Below, one piece after another: positions 1 through 8,776 of a stretch of DNA of 64,000 bases. The translations under genes were made by a program, and so were the position numbers. Under the pieces are notes generated by a model. It was not told the DNA's origin and did not search any database. It saw only the letters and a list, made by a program, of their open reading frames with translations. Each line of letters begins with the position of its first letter. The stretch's first letter is position 1. Origin of the DNA: Burkholderia pyrrocinia (GTDB lineage: Bacteria; Pseudomonadota; Gammaproteobacteria; Burkholderiales; Burkholderiaceae); NCBI RefSeq assembly GCF_022809715.1, contig NZ_CP094459.1:3162001-3226000 (forward strand). Reading direction: 5' to 3'.

Positions 1-55
1 CGGCGGCGACGGCGGCGGCCGCGCCATTCGGATCGAAAACTTGTGGTGCGTTCAT
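1..55 (-). CDS. 5' end of a leftward gene, product not identifiable (partial)
   Basis: A reading frame opens at an ATG whose complement lies at 53-55 and stays open to the left edge, giving only 18 residues beginning MNAPQVFDPNGAAA. The Ala/Pro-rich start looks like the N-terminus of a soluble enzyme. My impression is that FAD-linked oxidases sit beside ilvA in Burkholderia, but 18 residues cannot prove this. No clear Shine-Dalgarno precedes the ATG. The gene would diverge from ilvA. Confidence 0.35.
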   Translation of the reverse strand, partial: MNAPQVFDPNGAAAAVAA

Positions 56-633
56 GTTCGGACGACTCGGAGGGCCGATACCCCGTGCACGGGCGTCGGC
101 AAGCGCGTGGGCGCAATCTTGGGGAAATCTGTTCTGTTACCAGGCGCGCGGCTGTCCTTCATGGGGCCGGAGCGGGCGTTGATTCGCCCCTCCTGGCCGG
201 CGACAGGGCCTGGCGGCACTCGGAACCATCAGCACGATCGCGCGCGGCGCGCATGCCGTTCCGCCGCGGGGCTGGCTGCGCGCGGCGTCGGCTTCAACGG
301 GGCGATCCGAGGGTGCCTCTGCATCTTCCGATCCTTGATTCAAAACGGAATTCTAACCCATGATCGGGCCATGCGTGACACGCCGGACAGGTCGTGGGGC
401 TATCCCCGCCAGCCGCGCCAGGCCTGGTTCGGCGCGGATTCGTGCGATCATTCACCGCCCGTCCGGTCGGTAACCGCGCGGTTAAACCGGTAAAAACGGG
501 ACGCCCGGCGTCGCGAATGCGCCGCCCGCGCGGCCCCGCGACCGCTCGCCCGGCATGCCGCTTGCGTGCGGGCGGACCCTTGGCGCTATCATTGATGCTT
601 TACCGTCTGCTTCCGCACTGCACGCGAGCGCCC
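56..633. other. Intergenic region upstream of ilvA
   Basis: I see no credible gene in these 578 bases; the open frames are GC-driven, Arg-rich and lack ribosome binding sites. It contains a perfect 14-bp palindrome TAACCGCGCGGTTA at 471-484 and a -10-like TATCAT at 587-592, about 40 bases before the ilvA ATG. A TTGCGT at 562-567 could be the -35, although the 19-base spacing is long. The rest is presumably the divergent promoter region. Confidence 0.5.
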
Positions 634-2157
634 ATGGCATCCCACGATTACCTGAAGAAAATCCTCACCGCGCGCGTCTACGACGTCGCGATCGAGACGG
701 AACTCGAACCCGCCCGCAACCTGTCGGCCCGGCTGCGCAATGCCGTCTACCTGAAGCGCGAGGACAACCAGCCGGTGTTCTCGTTCAAGCTGCGCGGCGC
801 GTACAACAAGATGGCGCACATTCCGGCCGACGCGCTCGCGCGCGGCGTGATTACCGCGTCGGCCGGCAACCACGCGCAGGGCGTCGCGTTCTCGGCGGCC
901 CGGATGGGCGTCAAGGCGGTGATCGTCGTACCCGTCACGACGCCGCAGGTGAAAGTGGACGCGGTGCGCGCGCACGGCGGCCCGGGCGTCGAGGTGATCC
1001 AGGCCGGCGAGTCGTACAGCGACGCGTACGCGCATGCGGTCAAGGTGCAGGAAGAGCGCGGCCTCACGTTCGTCCACCCGTTCGACGATCCTTACGTGAT
1101 CGCCGGCCAGGGCACCATCGCGATGGAGATCCTGCGCCAGCACCAGGGCCCGATCCACGCGATCTTCGTGCCGATCGGCGGCGGCGGCCTCGCGTCCGGC
1201 GTTGCCGCATACGTGAAGGCCGTGCGCCCGGAGATCAAGGTGATCGGCGTGCAGGCCAAGGATTCGTGCGCGATGGCGCAGTCGCTGAAGGCCGGTGAGC
1301 GCGTCGAGCTGACCGAGGTCGGCCTGTTCGCGGACGGCACCGCTGTGAAGCTCGTCGGCGAGGAAACCTTCCGGCTGTGCCGCGAATACCTGGACGGCGT
1401 CGTGACCGTCGACACCGACGCACTGTGCGCGGCGATCAAGGACGTGTTCCAGGATACCCGCAGCGTGCTCGAGCCGTCCGGCGCGCTCGCGGTCGCGGGC
1501 GCGAAGCTGTACGCGGAACGCGAGGGGATCGAGAACCAGGCGCTCGTCGCGGTCACGTCCGGCGCGAACATGAACTTCGACCGGATGCGCTTCGTCGCCG
1601 AGCGCGCGGAGGTCGGCGAGGCGCGCGAAGCCGTGTTCGCGGTCACGATCCCCGAGGAGCGCGGCAGCTTCAAGCGCTTTTGCTCGCTCGTCGGCGACCG
1701 CAACGTCACCGAGTTCAACTACCGGATCGCCGATGCGCAGTCCGCGCACATCTTCGTCGGCGTGCAGATCCGCCGGCGCGGCGAATCGGCGGAGATTGCC
1801 GCGAACTTCGAGTCGCACGGCTTCAAGAGCGTCGACCTGACGCACGACGAGCTGTCGAAGGAACATATCCGCTACATGGTCGGCGGCCGCTCGCCGCTCG
1901 CGCTCGACGAGCGCCTGTTCCGCTTCGAATTCCCGGAGCGGCCGGGCGCGCTGATGAAGTTCCTGTCGTCGATGGCGCCGGACTGGAACATCAGCCTGTT
2001 CCACTACCGCAACCAGGGCGCGGACTACAGCTCGATTCTCGTCGGGCTGCAGGTGCCGCAGGCCGATCGCGCCGAGTTCGAGGGCTTCCTCGCGGCACTC
2101 GGCTATCCGTATGTCGAAGAGAGCGCCAACCCGGCTTACCGCCTCTTCCTGTCGTAA
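634..2157 (+). CDS. ilvA: Threonine ammonia-lyase (biosynthetic threonine deaminase)
   Basis: This PLP enzyme converts L-threonine to 2-oxobutanoate and ammonia, the first step of isoleucine synthesis. The 507-residue protein starts at MASHDYLKK. The PLP lysine is K52 in FSFKLRGAYNK, and the glycine-rich phosphate loop (IGGGGLASG) is near residue 190. Two ACT-like regulatory domains fill the C-terminal third, each starting near a (P)ERG/ERPG segment; they mark the long, feedback-regulated form. An in-frame extension to 394 exists, but its Arg-rich, low-complexity content is unlike the enzyme, and family alignments begin at the chosen Met. queF follows after 12 bases, so the two are probably co-transcribed. 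Confidence 0.96.
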   Translation: MASHDYLKKILTARVYDVAIETELEPARNLSARLRNAVYLKREDNQPVFSFKLRGAYNKMAHIPADALARGVITASAGNHAQGVAFSAARMGVKAVIVVPVTTPQVKVDAVRAHGGPGVEVIQAGESYSDAYAHAVKVQEERGLTFVHPFDDPYVIAGQGTIAMEILRQHQGPIHAIFVPIGGGGLASGVAAYVKAVRPEIKVIGVQAKDSCAMAQSLKAGERVELTEVGLFADGTAVKLVGEETFRLCREYLDGVVTVDTDALCAAIKDVFQDTRSVLEPSGALAVAGAKLYAEREGIENQALVAVTSGANMNFDRMRFVAERAEVGEAREAVFAVTIPEERGSFKRFCSLVGDRNVTEFNYRIADAQSAHIFVGVQIRRRGESAEIAANFESHGFKSVDLTHDELSKEHIRYMVGGRSPLALDERLFRFEFPERPGALMKFLSSMAPDWNISLFHYRNQGADYSSILVGLQVPQADRAEFEGFLAALGYPYVEESANPAYRLFLS

Positions 2158-2169
2158 AGGCGTCACGCA

Positions 2170-2994
2170 ATGAATCCCGAACACTCCCCGCTCGGCAAGG
2201 CCACCGTCTACGCAGCGCAGTACGATGCGTCGCTGCTGTTCCCGATCCCGCGCGCGGGCGCGCGCGAGCAGCTCGGCATCGCGTCGGCGCTGCCGTTCTT
2301 CGGCACCGACATCTGGAACGCGTACGAGCTGTCGTGGCTCAACCCGCGCGGCAAGCCGCAGGTCGCGGTCGCGACCTTCTACGTGCCGGCCGAATCGCCG
2401 AACATCGTCGAATCGAAGTCGTTCAAGCTGTATCTCGGCTCGTTCGCGCAGTCGAAGTTCGACTCGATCGACGCGGTGCGCGACACGCTGAAGCGCGACG
2501 TGTCGGCCGCATGCGGCGCGAGCGTCGCCGTGCAGCTCGTGTCGGCGCACGATTTCGGCAAGCTGGAAATGGACGAGCTCGACGGGCTGTCGCTCGACCG
2601 GCTCGACCTCGACACCGACGTGTACGAACCCGATCCGTCGCTGCTGTCGGCCGCCGAGAACGAAGCGCCGGTCGAGGAGACGCTCGTGTCGGACCTGCTG
2701 CGCTCGAACTGCCCGGTCACCGGCCAGCCCGACTGGGGCAGCGTGCAGATCCACTACGTCGGGCCGCAGATCGATCATGCGGGCCTGCTGCGCTACATCA
2801 TCTCGTTCCGCAATCACACGGGCTTTCACGAGCAGTGCGTCGAGCGGATCTTCCTCGACATCCTGCATGCGTGCAAACCGGTGAAGCTCGCGGTGTATGC
2901 GCGTTACACACGCCGCGGCGGGCTCGACATCAACCCGTTCCGCACGAACTACAACCAGCCGATGCCGGACAACGCGCGGACTGCGCGGCAGTGA
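2170..2994 (+). CDS. queF: NADPH-dependent 7-cyano-7-deazaguanine reductase
   Basis: QueF reduces the nitrile preQ0 to the amine preQ1 in queuosine synthesis for tRNA wobble modification. The 274-residue length fits the long, two-domain (YqcD/E. coli) form. The motif [12 protein letters not shown] near residue 81 is the QueF signature for NADPH binding. The catalytic pair is C181, which forms the thioimide, and D188 in CPVTGQPDW. It lies 12 bases after ilvA on the same strand. A convergent hairpin follows at 3031-3066. Confidence 0.96.
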   Translation: MNPEHSPLGKATVYAAQYDASLLFPIPRAGAREQLGIASALPFFGTDIWNAYELSWLNPRGKPQVAVATFYVPAESPNIVESKSFKLYLGSFAQSKFDSIDAVRDTLKRDVSAACGASVAVQLVSAHDFGKLEMDELDGLSLDRLDLDTDVYEPDPSLLSAAENEAPVEETLVSDLLRSNCPVTGQPDWGSVQIHYVGPQIDHAGLLRYIISFRNHTGFHEQCVERIFLDILHACKPVKLAVYARYTRRGGLDINPFRTNYNQPMPDNARTARQ

Positions 2995-3030
2995 CGGCGG
3001 CCGGCGAGCGGCAGACGCGAGCCCCAAACA

Positions 3031-3066
3031 GAACAGCCCGTTCGGCTCGCGCCGGACGGGCTGTTC
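3031..3066. terminator. Convergent hairpin between queF and the RidA gene
   Basis: Perfect 11-bp arms GAACAGCCCGT and ACGGGCTGTTC enclose a 14-base loop. There is no long U-run on either strand (TTCTCC on +, TGTTT on -), so it is probably a weak bidirectional terminator or a mRNA 3' end stabiliser. Confidence 0.5.
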
Positions 3067-3093
3067 TCCTGTGCGCGGGGAAGCGCAGCCGCG

Positions 3094-3480
3094 TTACTTC
3101 GCCGGCGCCTTGTACGCGATGCAGTCGACCTCGACCTTGCAGTCGATGACCATGCTCGACTGCACGCATGCGCGCGCCGGCGGATGCTCGCCGAAGTACG
3201 ACACGAACACCTTGTTGAACGACGCGAAATCGCGCGCATCGTCGAGCCACACGCCGCAGCGCACGACGTGCTCGAGGCCGTAGCCGGCTTCCTTCAGGAT
3301 CGCGATCACGTTCTCGATCGTCTGCTTCGACTGCGTGACGATCCCGCCTTCGACGACCTCGCCGTTCACCATCGGCGTCTGGCCCGACACGTACAGCCAG
3401 CCGTCAGCCTCGACCGCACGTGCGAACGGCATCACCTGGCCGCCGGTACCCTTCGCTTCGCCTACGCCATATCGCTTCAT
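3094..3480 (-). CDS. RidA family (YjgF/YER057c/UK114) reactive-imine deaminase
   Basis: RidA proteins hydrolyse enamine and imine intermediates such as 2-aminoacrylate, released by PLP-dependent dehydratases. The 128-residue protein begins MKRYGVGEA and has the usual small trimeric fold length. It carries YVSGQTP near residue 30 and a C-terminal ARACVQSS segment containing the arginine expected to bind the substrate carboxylate. It lies 131 bases downstream of the D-aminoacylase gene on the same strand. A role beside D-amino-acid breakdown is an inference from that context; ilvA across the convergent hairpin is also a generator of such imines. Confidence 0.9.
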   Translation of the reverse strand: MKRYGVGEAKGTGGQVMPFARAVEADGWLYVSGQTPMVNGEVVEGGIVTQSKQTIENVIAILKEAGYGLEHVVRCGVWLDDARDFASFNKVFVSYFGEHPPARACVQSSMVIDCKVEVDCIAYKAPAK

Positions 3481-3611
3481 CGTTTCACTCCTTGTTTTGT
3501 CGACCCGGGCAGGCGCTTCAGCACCGCCCCGGATCCCGTGCAACGCTCGGTTGCGGATGCGCGCGCCGGCAGCGGCACACGCGAAGATCGGAACAATCGC
3601 CGCGTCCGGAC

Positions 3612-5093
3612 TCAGAATGCAGCTTCGGCGCTCGCCGGCACGCGCTCGCCGCGCGCGACGAAACCGCCGGCGCGCTCGCCGGTCGGCTGGCCGTTCTCGT
3701 AGGTCAGCACGCCGTTCACCCACACGGCATCGATCCCGTGCGCGGGCTGCTGCGGCTTCTCGAACGTCGCGGCGTCGAGCACGCGCGCCGGATCGAACAG
3801 CACGAGGTCCGCGTGATAGCCGACATGCACCTCGCCGCGCCGCGCGATCCCGTAGCGGCGCGCGGACAGCGACGTCATCTTGCGGATCGCCTCCTCGAGC
3901 GGCAGCAGGTTCGTGTCGCGCACGTAATGGCCGAGCACGCGCGGGAACGCGCCCCACAGCCGCGGGTGCGGCAGCGGATCGTTCGGCAGGCCGTCCGAGC
4001 CGACCATCGTCGCGGGGTGCGACAGGATCCGCCGCACGTCGTCCTCGGACATGTTGTGGTACACGGCGCCCGCCGGGCGGATGCGCTGCGCGGCTTCCTG
4101 CTCGGTCACGCCCCAGTCGGCCGCGATCGCCTTCAGCAGCTTGCCCGCGATTTCCGGGTGCGGCTCCGACCACGTGATCGTGATGTCGATGTCGCCCGTC
4201 ACCTGCTTCAGGTCGAGCGTCGACGAGCTGCGGCTGTACGGATAGCAGTCGCAGCCGACCGGCTGGTAGCGGCGCGCGCCTTCGAGCGACGCGAGCACTT
4301 CGGTGCTGCGCCCCCAGTTCGACGGGCCCGCGCATTTCAGGTGCGAGATCACGACCGGCACCTGCGCATGGCGGCCGACGCGATACGCCTCGTCCATCGC
4401 GTCGAGGATCGCATCGAACTCGGTGCGCATGTGCGTCGTGTACAGCGCGCCCGCATTCGCGAGCGGCTCGGCGAGCGCCATCACTTCCTCGGTCGGCGCC
4501 GCGAACGCGGAGCCGTACGCGAGGCCCGACGACAAGCCGAGCGCGCCGTTCGCGAGCGCCTCCTCGAGCTGCGTGCGCATCGCGGCGATCTCGCCGCCGG
4601 TCGCCGCGCGGTCGAGACGGTCCATCTGGTTGTTGCGCAGCGCCGTGTGGCCGACGAGCGCCGCGACGTTCACGGCCGGACGCGCGTCGTTCACGGCCGC
4701 GACGTAGTCGGCGAAGGTCGGGTATTGGAACGCGCCGCGCTCGCCGAGCAGGTTCATCGGGTCGGGCGGATCGCCCGAGAGCGTCACCGGCGACGCGCTG
4801 ATCCCGCAGTTGCCGACGATCACGGTCGTCACGCCCTGCGAGATCTTCGGCAGCATCTGCGGCGCACGGATCACGTGCGTGTCGTCGTGCGTGTGCACGT
4901 CGACGAAGCCCGGCGCGAGCGCGCGGCCGTTCGCATCGACGACGGTCTCGGCGAGCCAGTTCGACAGGTTGCCGATCGCCGCGATCACGCCGTTGCGGAT
5001 CGCGACGTCGCGCGTGACGGGCGGCGCGCCGGTGCCGTCGTACAACTGCGCGCCGACGATCAGCGTATCGGCGGCTTCGGGATGCGAATGCAT
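3612..5093 (-). CDS. D-aminoacylase (N-acyl-D-amino-acid deacylase), amidohydrolase superfamily
   Basis: This 493-residue zinc amidohydrolase should remove the acyl group from N-acyl-D-amino acids. The metal-binding HxH is VHTHDD at H67/H69. C96 in GNCGIS is the conserved cysteine of this family, and GSDGLP further on supplies the expected aspartate. The C-terminal beta-sandwich segment (HVGYHADLVLFDP) is typical. The start ATG lies 2 bases beyond the stop of the upstream RpiR-type regulator gene, so translation is likely coupled. The exact acyl-D-amino acid substrate cannot be told from the sequence. Confidence 0.92.
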   Translation of the reverse strand: MHSHPEAADTLIVGAQLYDGTGAPPVTRDVAIRNGVIAAIGNLSNWLAETVVDANGRALAPGFVDVHTHDDTHVIRAPQMLPKISQGVTTVIVGNCGISASPVTLSGDPPDPMNLLGERGAFQYPTFADYVAAVNDARPAVNVAALVGHTALRNNQMDRLDRAATGGEIAAMRTQLEEALANGALGLSSGLAYGSAFAAPTEEVMALAEPLANAGALYTTHMRTEFDAILDAMDEAYRVGRHAQVPVVISHLKCAGPSNWGRSTEVLASLEGARRYQPVGCDCYPYSRSSSTLDLKQVTGDIDITITWSEPHPEIAGKLLKAIAADWGVTEQEAAQRIRPAGAVYHNMSEDDVRRILSHPATMVGSDGLPNDPLPHPRLWGAFPRVLGHYVRDTNLLPLEEAIRKMTSLSARRYGIARRGEVHVGYHADLVLFDPARVLDAATFEKPQQPAHGIDAVWVNGVLTYENGQPTGERAGGFVARGERVPASAEAAF

Positions 5094-5095
5094 GG

Positions 5096-6034
5096 TCAGT
5101 CTCCTACCGGTTGACGGTCTCCGCCGCCGCGATGCGCATCGAGCGCATGCTTGATGCGGCGCAGCGATTCTCGGCCCGCATCGCCGAGCCGCAGCGCGAC
5201 TCCGGTGACGAGCACGTCGATCGCCATCATCATCGCGTAGCGCGACGTCGACGGCTTGTAAATGAAATCGGTTTCGAACGCGACGACCGGGATCAGGTGG
5301 TCGGCGAGCTTCGCGAGCGGCGAAGCCGGCGCGGTGATCGCGATCAGCTTCGCACCGTAGCGCTTCGCGAGCCGGCAGCTCTCGAGCAGCTCGGGCACGC
5401 GCCCGCTCACCGACAGCGCGACGACGACCGCGTCGCGCGACAGCGTCGCGGACACCATCCGCTGCAGCAGGCCGTCCTGGTAGCTCGCGACCGGCCGGCC
5501 GAAGCGCACGAGCCGGAAGCGCAACTCGTCGGCGAGCATGGTCGAGCCGCCGCCCTGCCCGTACACGTAGATCATCTTCGCGCCGGCGAGCAGATCGGCC
5601 GCCGCGTCGAACGACGTGTTGCGCAGCAACTGGTGGTTGTGTGCGAGCGCCACGCGGATCTCGTCGTAGACGACCGACGCGGGGCTCGCGTCGGCGGTCG
5701 GCGCATCGTCGGACGGCACCAGAAAACGCTGGCCGACGGCCGCCGCCTGCGCGACGAGCACCTTCAGTTCGCGCACGTCGCGGCAGCCGACGGCCTTCGC
5801 GAAACGCGTGACCGTCGCGACGCTGACCTCCGCGTCGCGCGCGAGCGCGCCGATACTCGCATGCGCGGCGCGCGCGAGATCGGCGAGGATGAACGTGGCG
5901 ACCTTGCGCTCGGCATCGCGCAGCTCGGGCGCGCATTCGGCGATCCTCGCGACGATGTCGAGGACCGGCGGGGCGGCCGAAGCCGGATGGGGCTCGGCCG
6001 CGAGCGAAGCGGACGGGGTGGCGGGCGTATTCAT
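5096..6034 (-). CDS. RpiR/MurR-family transcriptional regulator (HTH plus SIS domain)
   Basis: The 312-residue protein has an N-terminal RpiR-type helix-turn-helix (about residues 25-100, with SIGALARDAEVSVATVTRFAKAV) and a C-terminal SIS sugar-isomerase-like effector domain (about 130-280, with VYGQGGGS and ALSVSGR). SIS domains usually bind phosphosugars, but homologues next to amidohydrolases control amino-sugar or D-amino-acid genes. It is divergent from the PLP enzyme gene at 6154 and heads the operon containing the D-aminoacylase. Two palindromes in the 119-base divergent gap are likely its operators. Confidence 0.9.
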   Translation of the reverse strand: MNTPATPSASLAAEPHPASAAPPVLDIVARIAECAPELRDAERKVATFILADLARAAHASIGALARDAEVSVATVTRFAKAVGCRDVRELKVLVAQAAAVGQRFLVPSDDAPTADASPASVVYDEIRVALAHNHQLLRNTSFDAAADLLAGAKMIYVYGQGGGSTMLADELRFRLVRFGRPVASYQDGLLQRMVSATLSRDAVVVALSVSGRVPELLESCRLAKRYGAKLIAITAPASPLAKLADHLIPVVAFETDFIYKPSTSRYAMMMAIDVLVTGVALRLGDAGRESLRRIKHALDAHRGGGDRQPVGD

Positions 6035-6056
6035 CTGCGGAAAAGGGTTCGAAGCC

Positions 6057-6077
6057 TGATGTTACTAAATAACATCA
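6057..6077. promoter_or_regulatory. Perfect palindrome, probable RpiR-family operator 1
   Basis: Arms TGATGTTA and TAACATCA (8 bp, perfect) flank CTAAA. It begins 23 bases upstream of the regulator start codon and lies in the divergent gap, which suggests autoregulation. Binding is inferred, not shown. Confidence 0.55.
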
Positions 6078-6083
6078 CCGCGC

Positions 6084-6106
6084 CGATGCTACTTTCTGTA
6101 CCATCG
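6084..6106. promoter_or_regulatory. Imperfect palindrome, probable RpiR-family operator 2
   Basis: Arms CGATGCTAC and GTACCATCG (8 of 9 positions pair) flank TTTCT. It shares the GATG/CATC outer half-sites with the palindrome at 6057-6077 and its centre is 28 bases away, nearer the rightward gene. Confidence 0.45.
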
Positions 6107-6153
6107 GCATGTCAACTTCAGTGCAATGCATAGTGATGATGGAGCGGGATGAC

Positions 6154-7434
6154 ATGAAAGTTACAAACTATCAGGAAGCGACGATCGATCCTTTCGGCAA
6201 GGGCCTCGGCAACCTGCCGAGCGCCAGCGTGCCGCTCGGCGACGCGGGCCGCCTCGAGTGGAACCTGCTCGCGGAAGACGTCAGCCTGCCGGCTGCCGTG
6301 CTTTACGAGGACCGCATCGAACACAACCTGAACTGGATGCAGGCGTTCGTCCAGCAGTATGGCGTCAAGTTCGCGCCGCACGGCAAGACGACGATGGCGC
6401 CGCAACTGTTCCGCCGCCAGCTCGATGCCGGCGCGTGGGGCATCACGCTCGCGACCGCGCACCAGACGCAGGCCGCGTATCACGGCGGCGTGCGGCGCGT
6501 GCTGCTCGCGAACCAGCTCGTCGGCCGCCAGAACATGACGATCATCGCCGGGCTGCTGTCCGATCCCGACTTCGAATTCTTCTGTCTCGTCGATTCCGCC
6601 GAGAGCGTCGACCAGCTCGGCCGCTTCTTCGGCGACGCGAAAAAAACGCTGAACGTGCTGCTCGAGCTCGGAGTGCCGGGCGGCCGCGCGGGCGTGCGCG
6701 ACGCCGCGCAGCGCGAGGCCGTGCTCGCCGCGCTCGCGCGCTATCCGGACACGCTGAAGCTGGCCGGCATCGAACTCTACGAAGGCGTGCTGAAGGAGGA
6801 AGGCGAGATCCGCGCGTTCCTGCAGGACGCGGTCGCGCTCACGCGCGAGCTGGCCGACGCCGGCCGCTTCGCGCGCACGCCGGCGATCCTGTCCGGCGCC
6901 GGTTCGGCGTGGTACGACGTGGTCGCGGAAGAATTCGCGAAGGCGTCCGACGCGGGCTTCGCGGAAGTCGTGCTGCGCCCGGGCTGCTATCTGACGCACG
7001 ACGTCGGCATCTACAAGAAGGCGCAGACCGACGTGTTCGCGCGCAACCCGATCGCACGCAAGATGGGCGAAGGGCTGCTGCCCGCACTGCAGCTGTGGGC
7101 GTACGTGCAGTCGGTGCCGGAGCAGAATCGCGCGATCGTCGCGCTCGGCAAGCGCGACGCGGCGTTCGACGCGGGCCTGCCCGAGCCGGCGCGCCACTTC
7201 CGCCCGGGCCGCGACACCGCGCCGCGCGACGTCGCCGCCACCGAAGGCTGGGCCGTGACCGGGATGATGGATCAGCACGCATACCTGCAGATCCCGCCGG
7301 GCGCCGACGTGAAGGTCGGCGACATGGTCGCGTTCGACATCTCGCACCCGTGCCTGACGTTCGACAAGTGGCGCCAGGTGCTCGTGCTCGATCCGCAGTT
7401 CCGCGTGACGGAAGTGGTCGAAACCTTCTTCTGA
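6154..7434 (+). CDS. DSD1-like PLP enzyme (amino acid deaminase / D-serine dehydratase-like, alanine racemase fold)
   Basis: The 426-residue protein belongs to the fold-type III PLP family with D-threonine aldolase and metal-dependent D-serine dehydratase. The PLP lysine is K78 in [10 protein letters not shown]. Near the C-terminus DQHAYLQIP and [10 protein letters not shown] provide the His and Cys that bind the metal in this family. The start MKVTNYQEA at 6154 was chosen because GGAG lies 9 bases upstream; an earlier in-frame codon at 6109 lacks one and lies in the operator region. It is divergent from the RpiR regulator and D-aminoacylase, so the D-amino acids released by deacylation are its likely substrates. 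Which D-amino acid is unknown. Confidence 0.88.
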   Translation: MKVTNYQEATIDPFGKGLGNLPSASVPLGDAGRLEWNLLAEDVSLPAAVLYEDRIEHNLNWMQAFVQQYGVKFAPHGKTTMAPQLFRRQLDAGAWGITLATAHQTQAAYHGGVRRVLLANQLVGRQNMTIIAGLLSDPDFEFFCLVDSAESVDQLGRFFGDAKKTLNVLLELGVPGGRAGVRDAAQREAVLAALARYPDTLKLAGIELYEGVLKEEGEIRAFLQDAVALTRELADAGRFARTPAILSGAGSAWYDVVAEEFAKASDAGFAEVVLRPGCYLTHDVGIYKKAQTDVFARNPIARKMGEGLLPALQLWAYVQSVPEQNRAIVALGKRDAAFDAGLPEPARHFRPGRDTAPRDVAATEGWAVTGMMDQHAYLQIPPGADVKVGDMVAFDISHPCLTFDKWRQVLVLDPQFRVTEVVETFF

Positions 7435-7448
7435 CGTACATTGCGCGC

Positions 7449-7475
7449 GCCGCCCCGCCGCTCGCGCGGGGCGGC
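7449..7475 (+). terminator. GC-rich hairpin after the PLP enzyme gene
   Basis: Perfect 10-bp arms GCCGCCCCGC and GCGGGGCGGC with a 7-base loop lie 15 bases after the stop. No U-run follows, so it may serve as a Rho-dependent or stabilising 3' hairpin. Confidence 0.35.
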
Positions 7476-7601
7476 CGTCACGCGCGCTTCAATCTGCCGG
7501 AGTACACTGCGCTTTCGTCCTCGGGGCCCCTCGCGGCCGTTGCGTCGGTCTGCCGCACGCGTCGCGAACGGGCCCTCAACGCTGCTTCACTGGAGAAAGC
7601 C

Positions 7602-8183
7602 ATGGCCGCGAAGAAGATCCTGTTCCTGACCGGCGATTTCGCCGAAGACTACGAAACGATGGTGCCGTTCCAGGCGCTGCAGGCCGTCGGCCATCACGTC
7701 GACGCAGTCTGCCCGGGCAAGCGCGCGGGCGACAAGATCAAGACCGCGATCCACGATTTCGAGGGCGACCAGACCTACACCGAGAAGCCCGGCCACCAGT
7801 TCACGCTGAACGCGGCGTTCGACGACGTCGACGCATCGCGCTACGACGCGCTCGCAATCGCGGGCGGCCGTGCGCCCGAATATCTGCGACTCGACCCGAA
7901 GGTGATTTCGCTCGTGCGCGAGTTCGCCGCGGCCGGCAAGCCGATCGCCGCGATCTGCCACGCCGCGCAACTGCTCGCGGCCGCCGACGTAATCCGCGGC
8001 AAGCGCATCTCGGCCTACCCGGCCTGCGCGCCCGAGGTGAAGCTCGCGGGCGGCGAATATGCGGACATCCCGGTCGATGCGGCCGTGACCGACGCGCCGT
8101 TCGTCACCGCGCCCGCGTGGCCCGCGCATCCGGCATGGCTCGCGCAGTTCCTCGCGCTGCTGGGCACGCGCATCGAGCTGTGA
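7602..8183 (+). CDS. DJ-1/PfpI family protein (class I glutamine-amidotransferase-like)
   Basis: This 193-residue protein has the DJ-1/PfpI flavodoxin-like fold. The nucleophile elbow is AAICHAAQL, with C119 followed by H120, and an acidic residue in GDFAEDYE (E15) can support the cysteine. Relatives act as glyoxalase III, chaperones or cysteine hydrolases, and the activity here cannot be assigned. GGAGA lies 6 bases before the ATG. The gene appears to be a single transcription unit and is convergent with the MarR gene at 8296. Confidence 0.88.
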   Translation: MAAKKILFLTGDFAEDYETMVPFQALQAVGHHVDAVCPGKRAGDKIKTAIHDFEGDQTYTEKPGHQFTLNAAFDDVDASRYDALAIAGGRAPEYLRLDPKVISLVREFAAAGKPIAAICHAAQLLAAADVIRGKRISAYPACAPEVKLAGGEYADIPVDAAVTDAPFVTAPAWPAHPAWLAQFLALLGTRIEL

Positions 8184-8295
8184 ACCTGAAGTGAATTGAG
8201 ATGAATTGAAGCGCTGGCCGGTGGCAAGATTTCGTGCCCGCCTGCCGGTCGCGATCGTTCGCGGGCGCGGCGTACGCGCCTGCCCGCGCCGCGCT

Positions 8296-8742
8296 TCAGC
8301 GCGCGACCGGCGTCGAACCGACGTCCGCGATCCGCGATTCCAGCATCGCCAGCGCGCCCGACAGCGCATTCAGCACGTCGTCCGGCAACTGCGCCACCGT
8401 CTGTTCGAGAAACGCCTTGCGGCGCGGCAGGCACGCGTCGAACGCGGCGCGGCCGTCGTCCGTCAGCGTCACGTTGGTCACGCGGTTGTCGCGTGCGTCG
8501 GATTCGCGCTCGATCCAGCCGAGCGCGTCGAGCGACTTCAACTGGCGCGTGAGCGCGCCCGGATCGATGCGCAGCACTTCGACGAGCTTCTTCTGCGACG
8601 AATGTCCGCCCATCGTGTGCAACGCGACCATGATGCGCCAGCGCGGCATCGGCTGCCCGACGTGCGCTTCGAACGCGGTCATGAACGCGCGATACGTGCG
8701 TCCGAATTGCTGCAAGATCGCGACGCGGTCCTGTTCTTCCAT
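8296..8742 (-). CDS. MarR-family transcriptional regulator
   Basis: The 148-residue protein has the MarR winged-helix core: SSQKKLVEVLRIDPGALTR as helix-turn-helix (about residues 48-66) and the wing RESDARDNRVTNVTLTDDG (about 80-98). Such dimers typically repress an adjacent efflux gene and are released by phenolic or aromatic compounds. It lies 34 bases downstream of the DHA2-type exporter gene on the same strand, so the two form an exporter-repressor operon. The operator is probably the palindrome at 10390-10403. Confidence 0.92.
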   Translation of the reverse strand: MEEQDRVAILQQFGRTYRAFMTAFEAHVGQPMPRWRIMVALHTMGGHSSQKKLVEVLRIDPGALTRQLKSLDALGWIERESDARDNRVTNVTLTDDGRAAFDACLPRRKAFLEQTVAQLPDDVLNALSGALAMLESRIADVGSTPVAR

Positions 8743-8776
8743 GCGCTGATTTCGTTTCCGGTGAATCGTTGAATCG

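Noticed and set aside
394-633. In-frame upstream extension of ilvA by 80 codons
   Set aside because: The extension is Arg/Pro-rich like random GC-rich sequence and contains the likely promoter; the enzyme family begins at the Met at 634.
589-3027. Very long open frame on the minus strand opposite ilvA and queF
   Set aside because: It is Arg/His/Val/Asp-rich shadow coding typical of GC-rich DNA, matching no family and running antisense to two certain genes.
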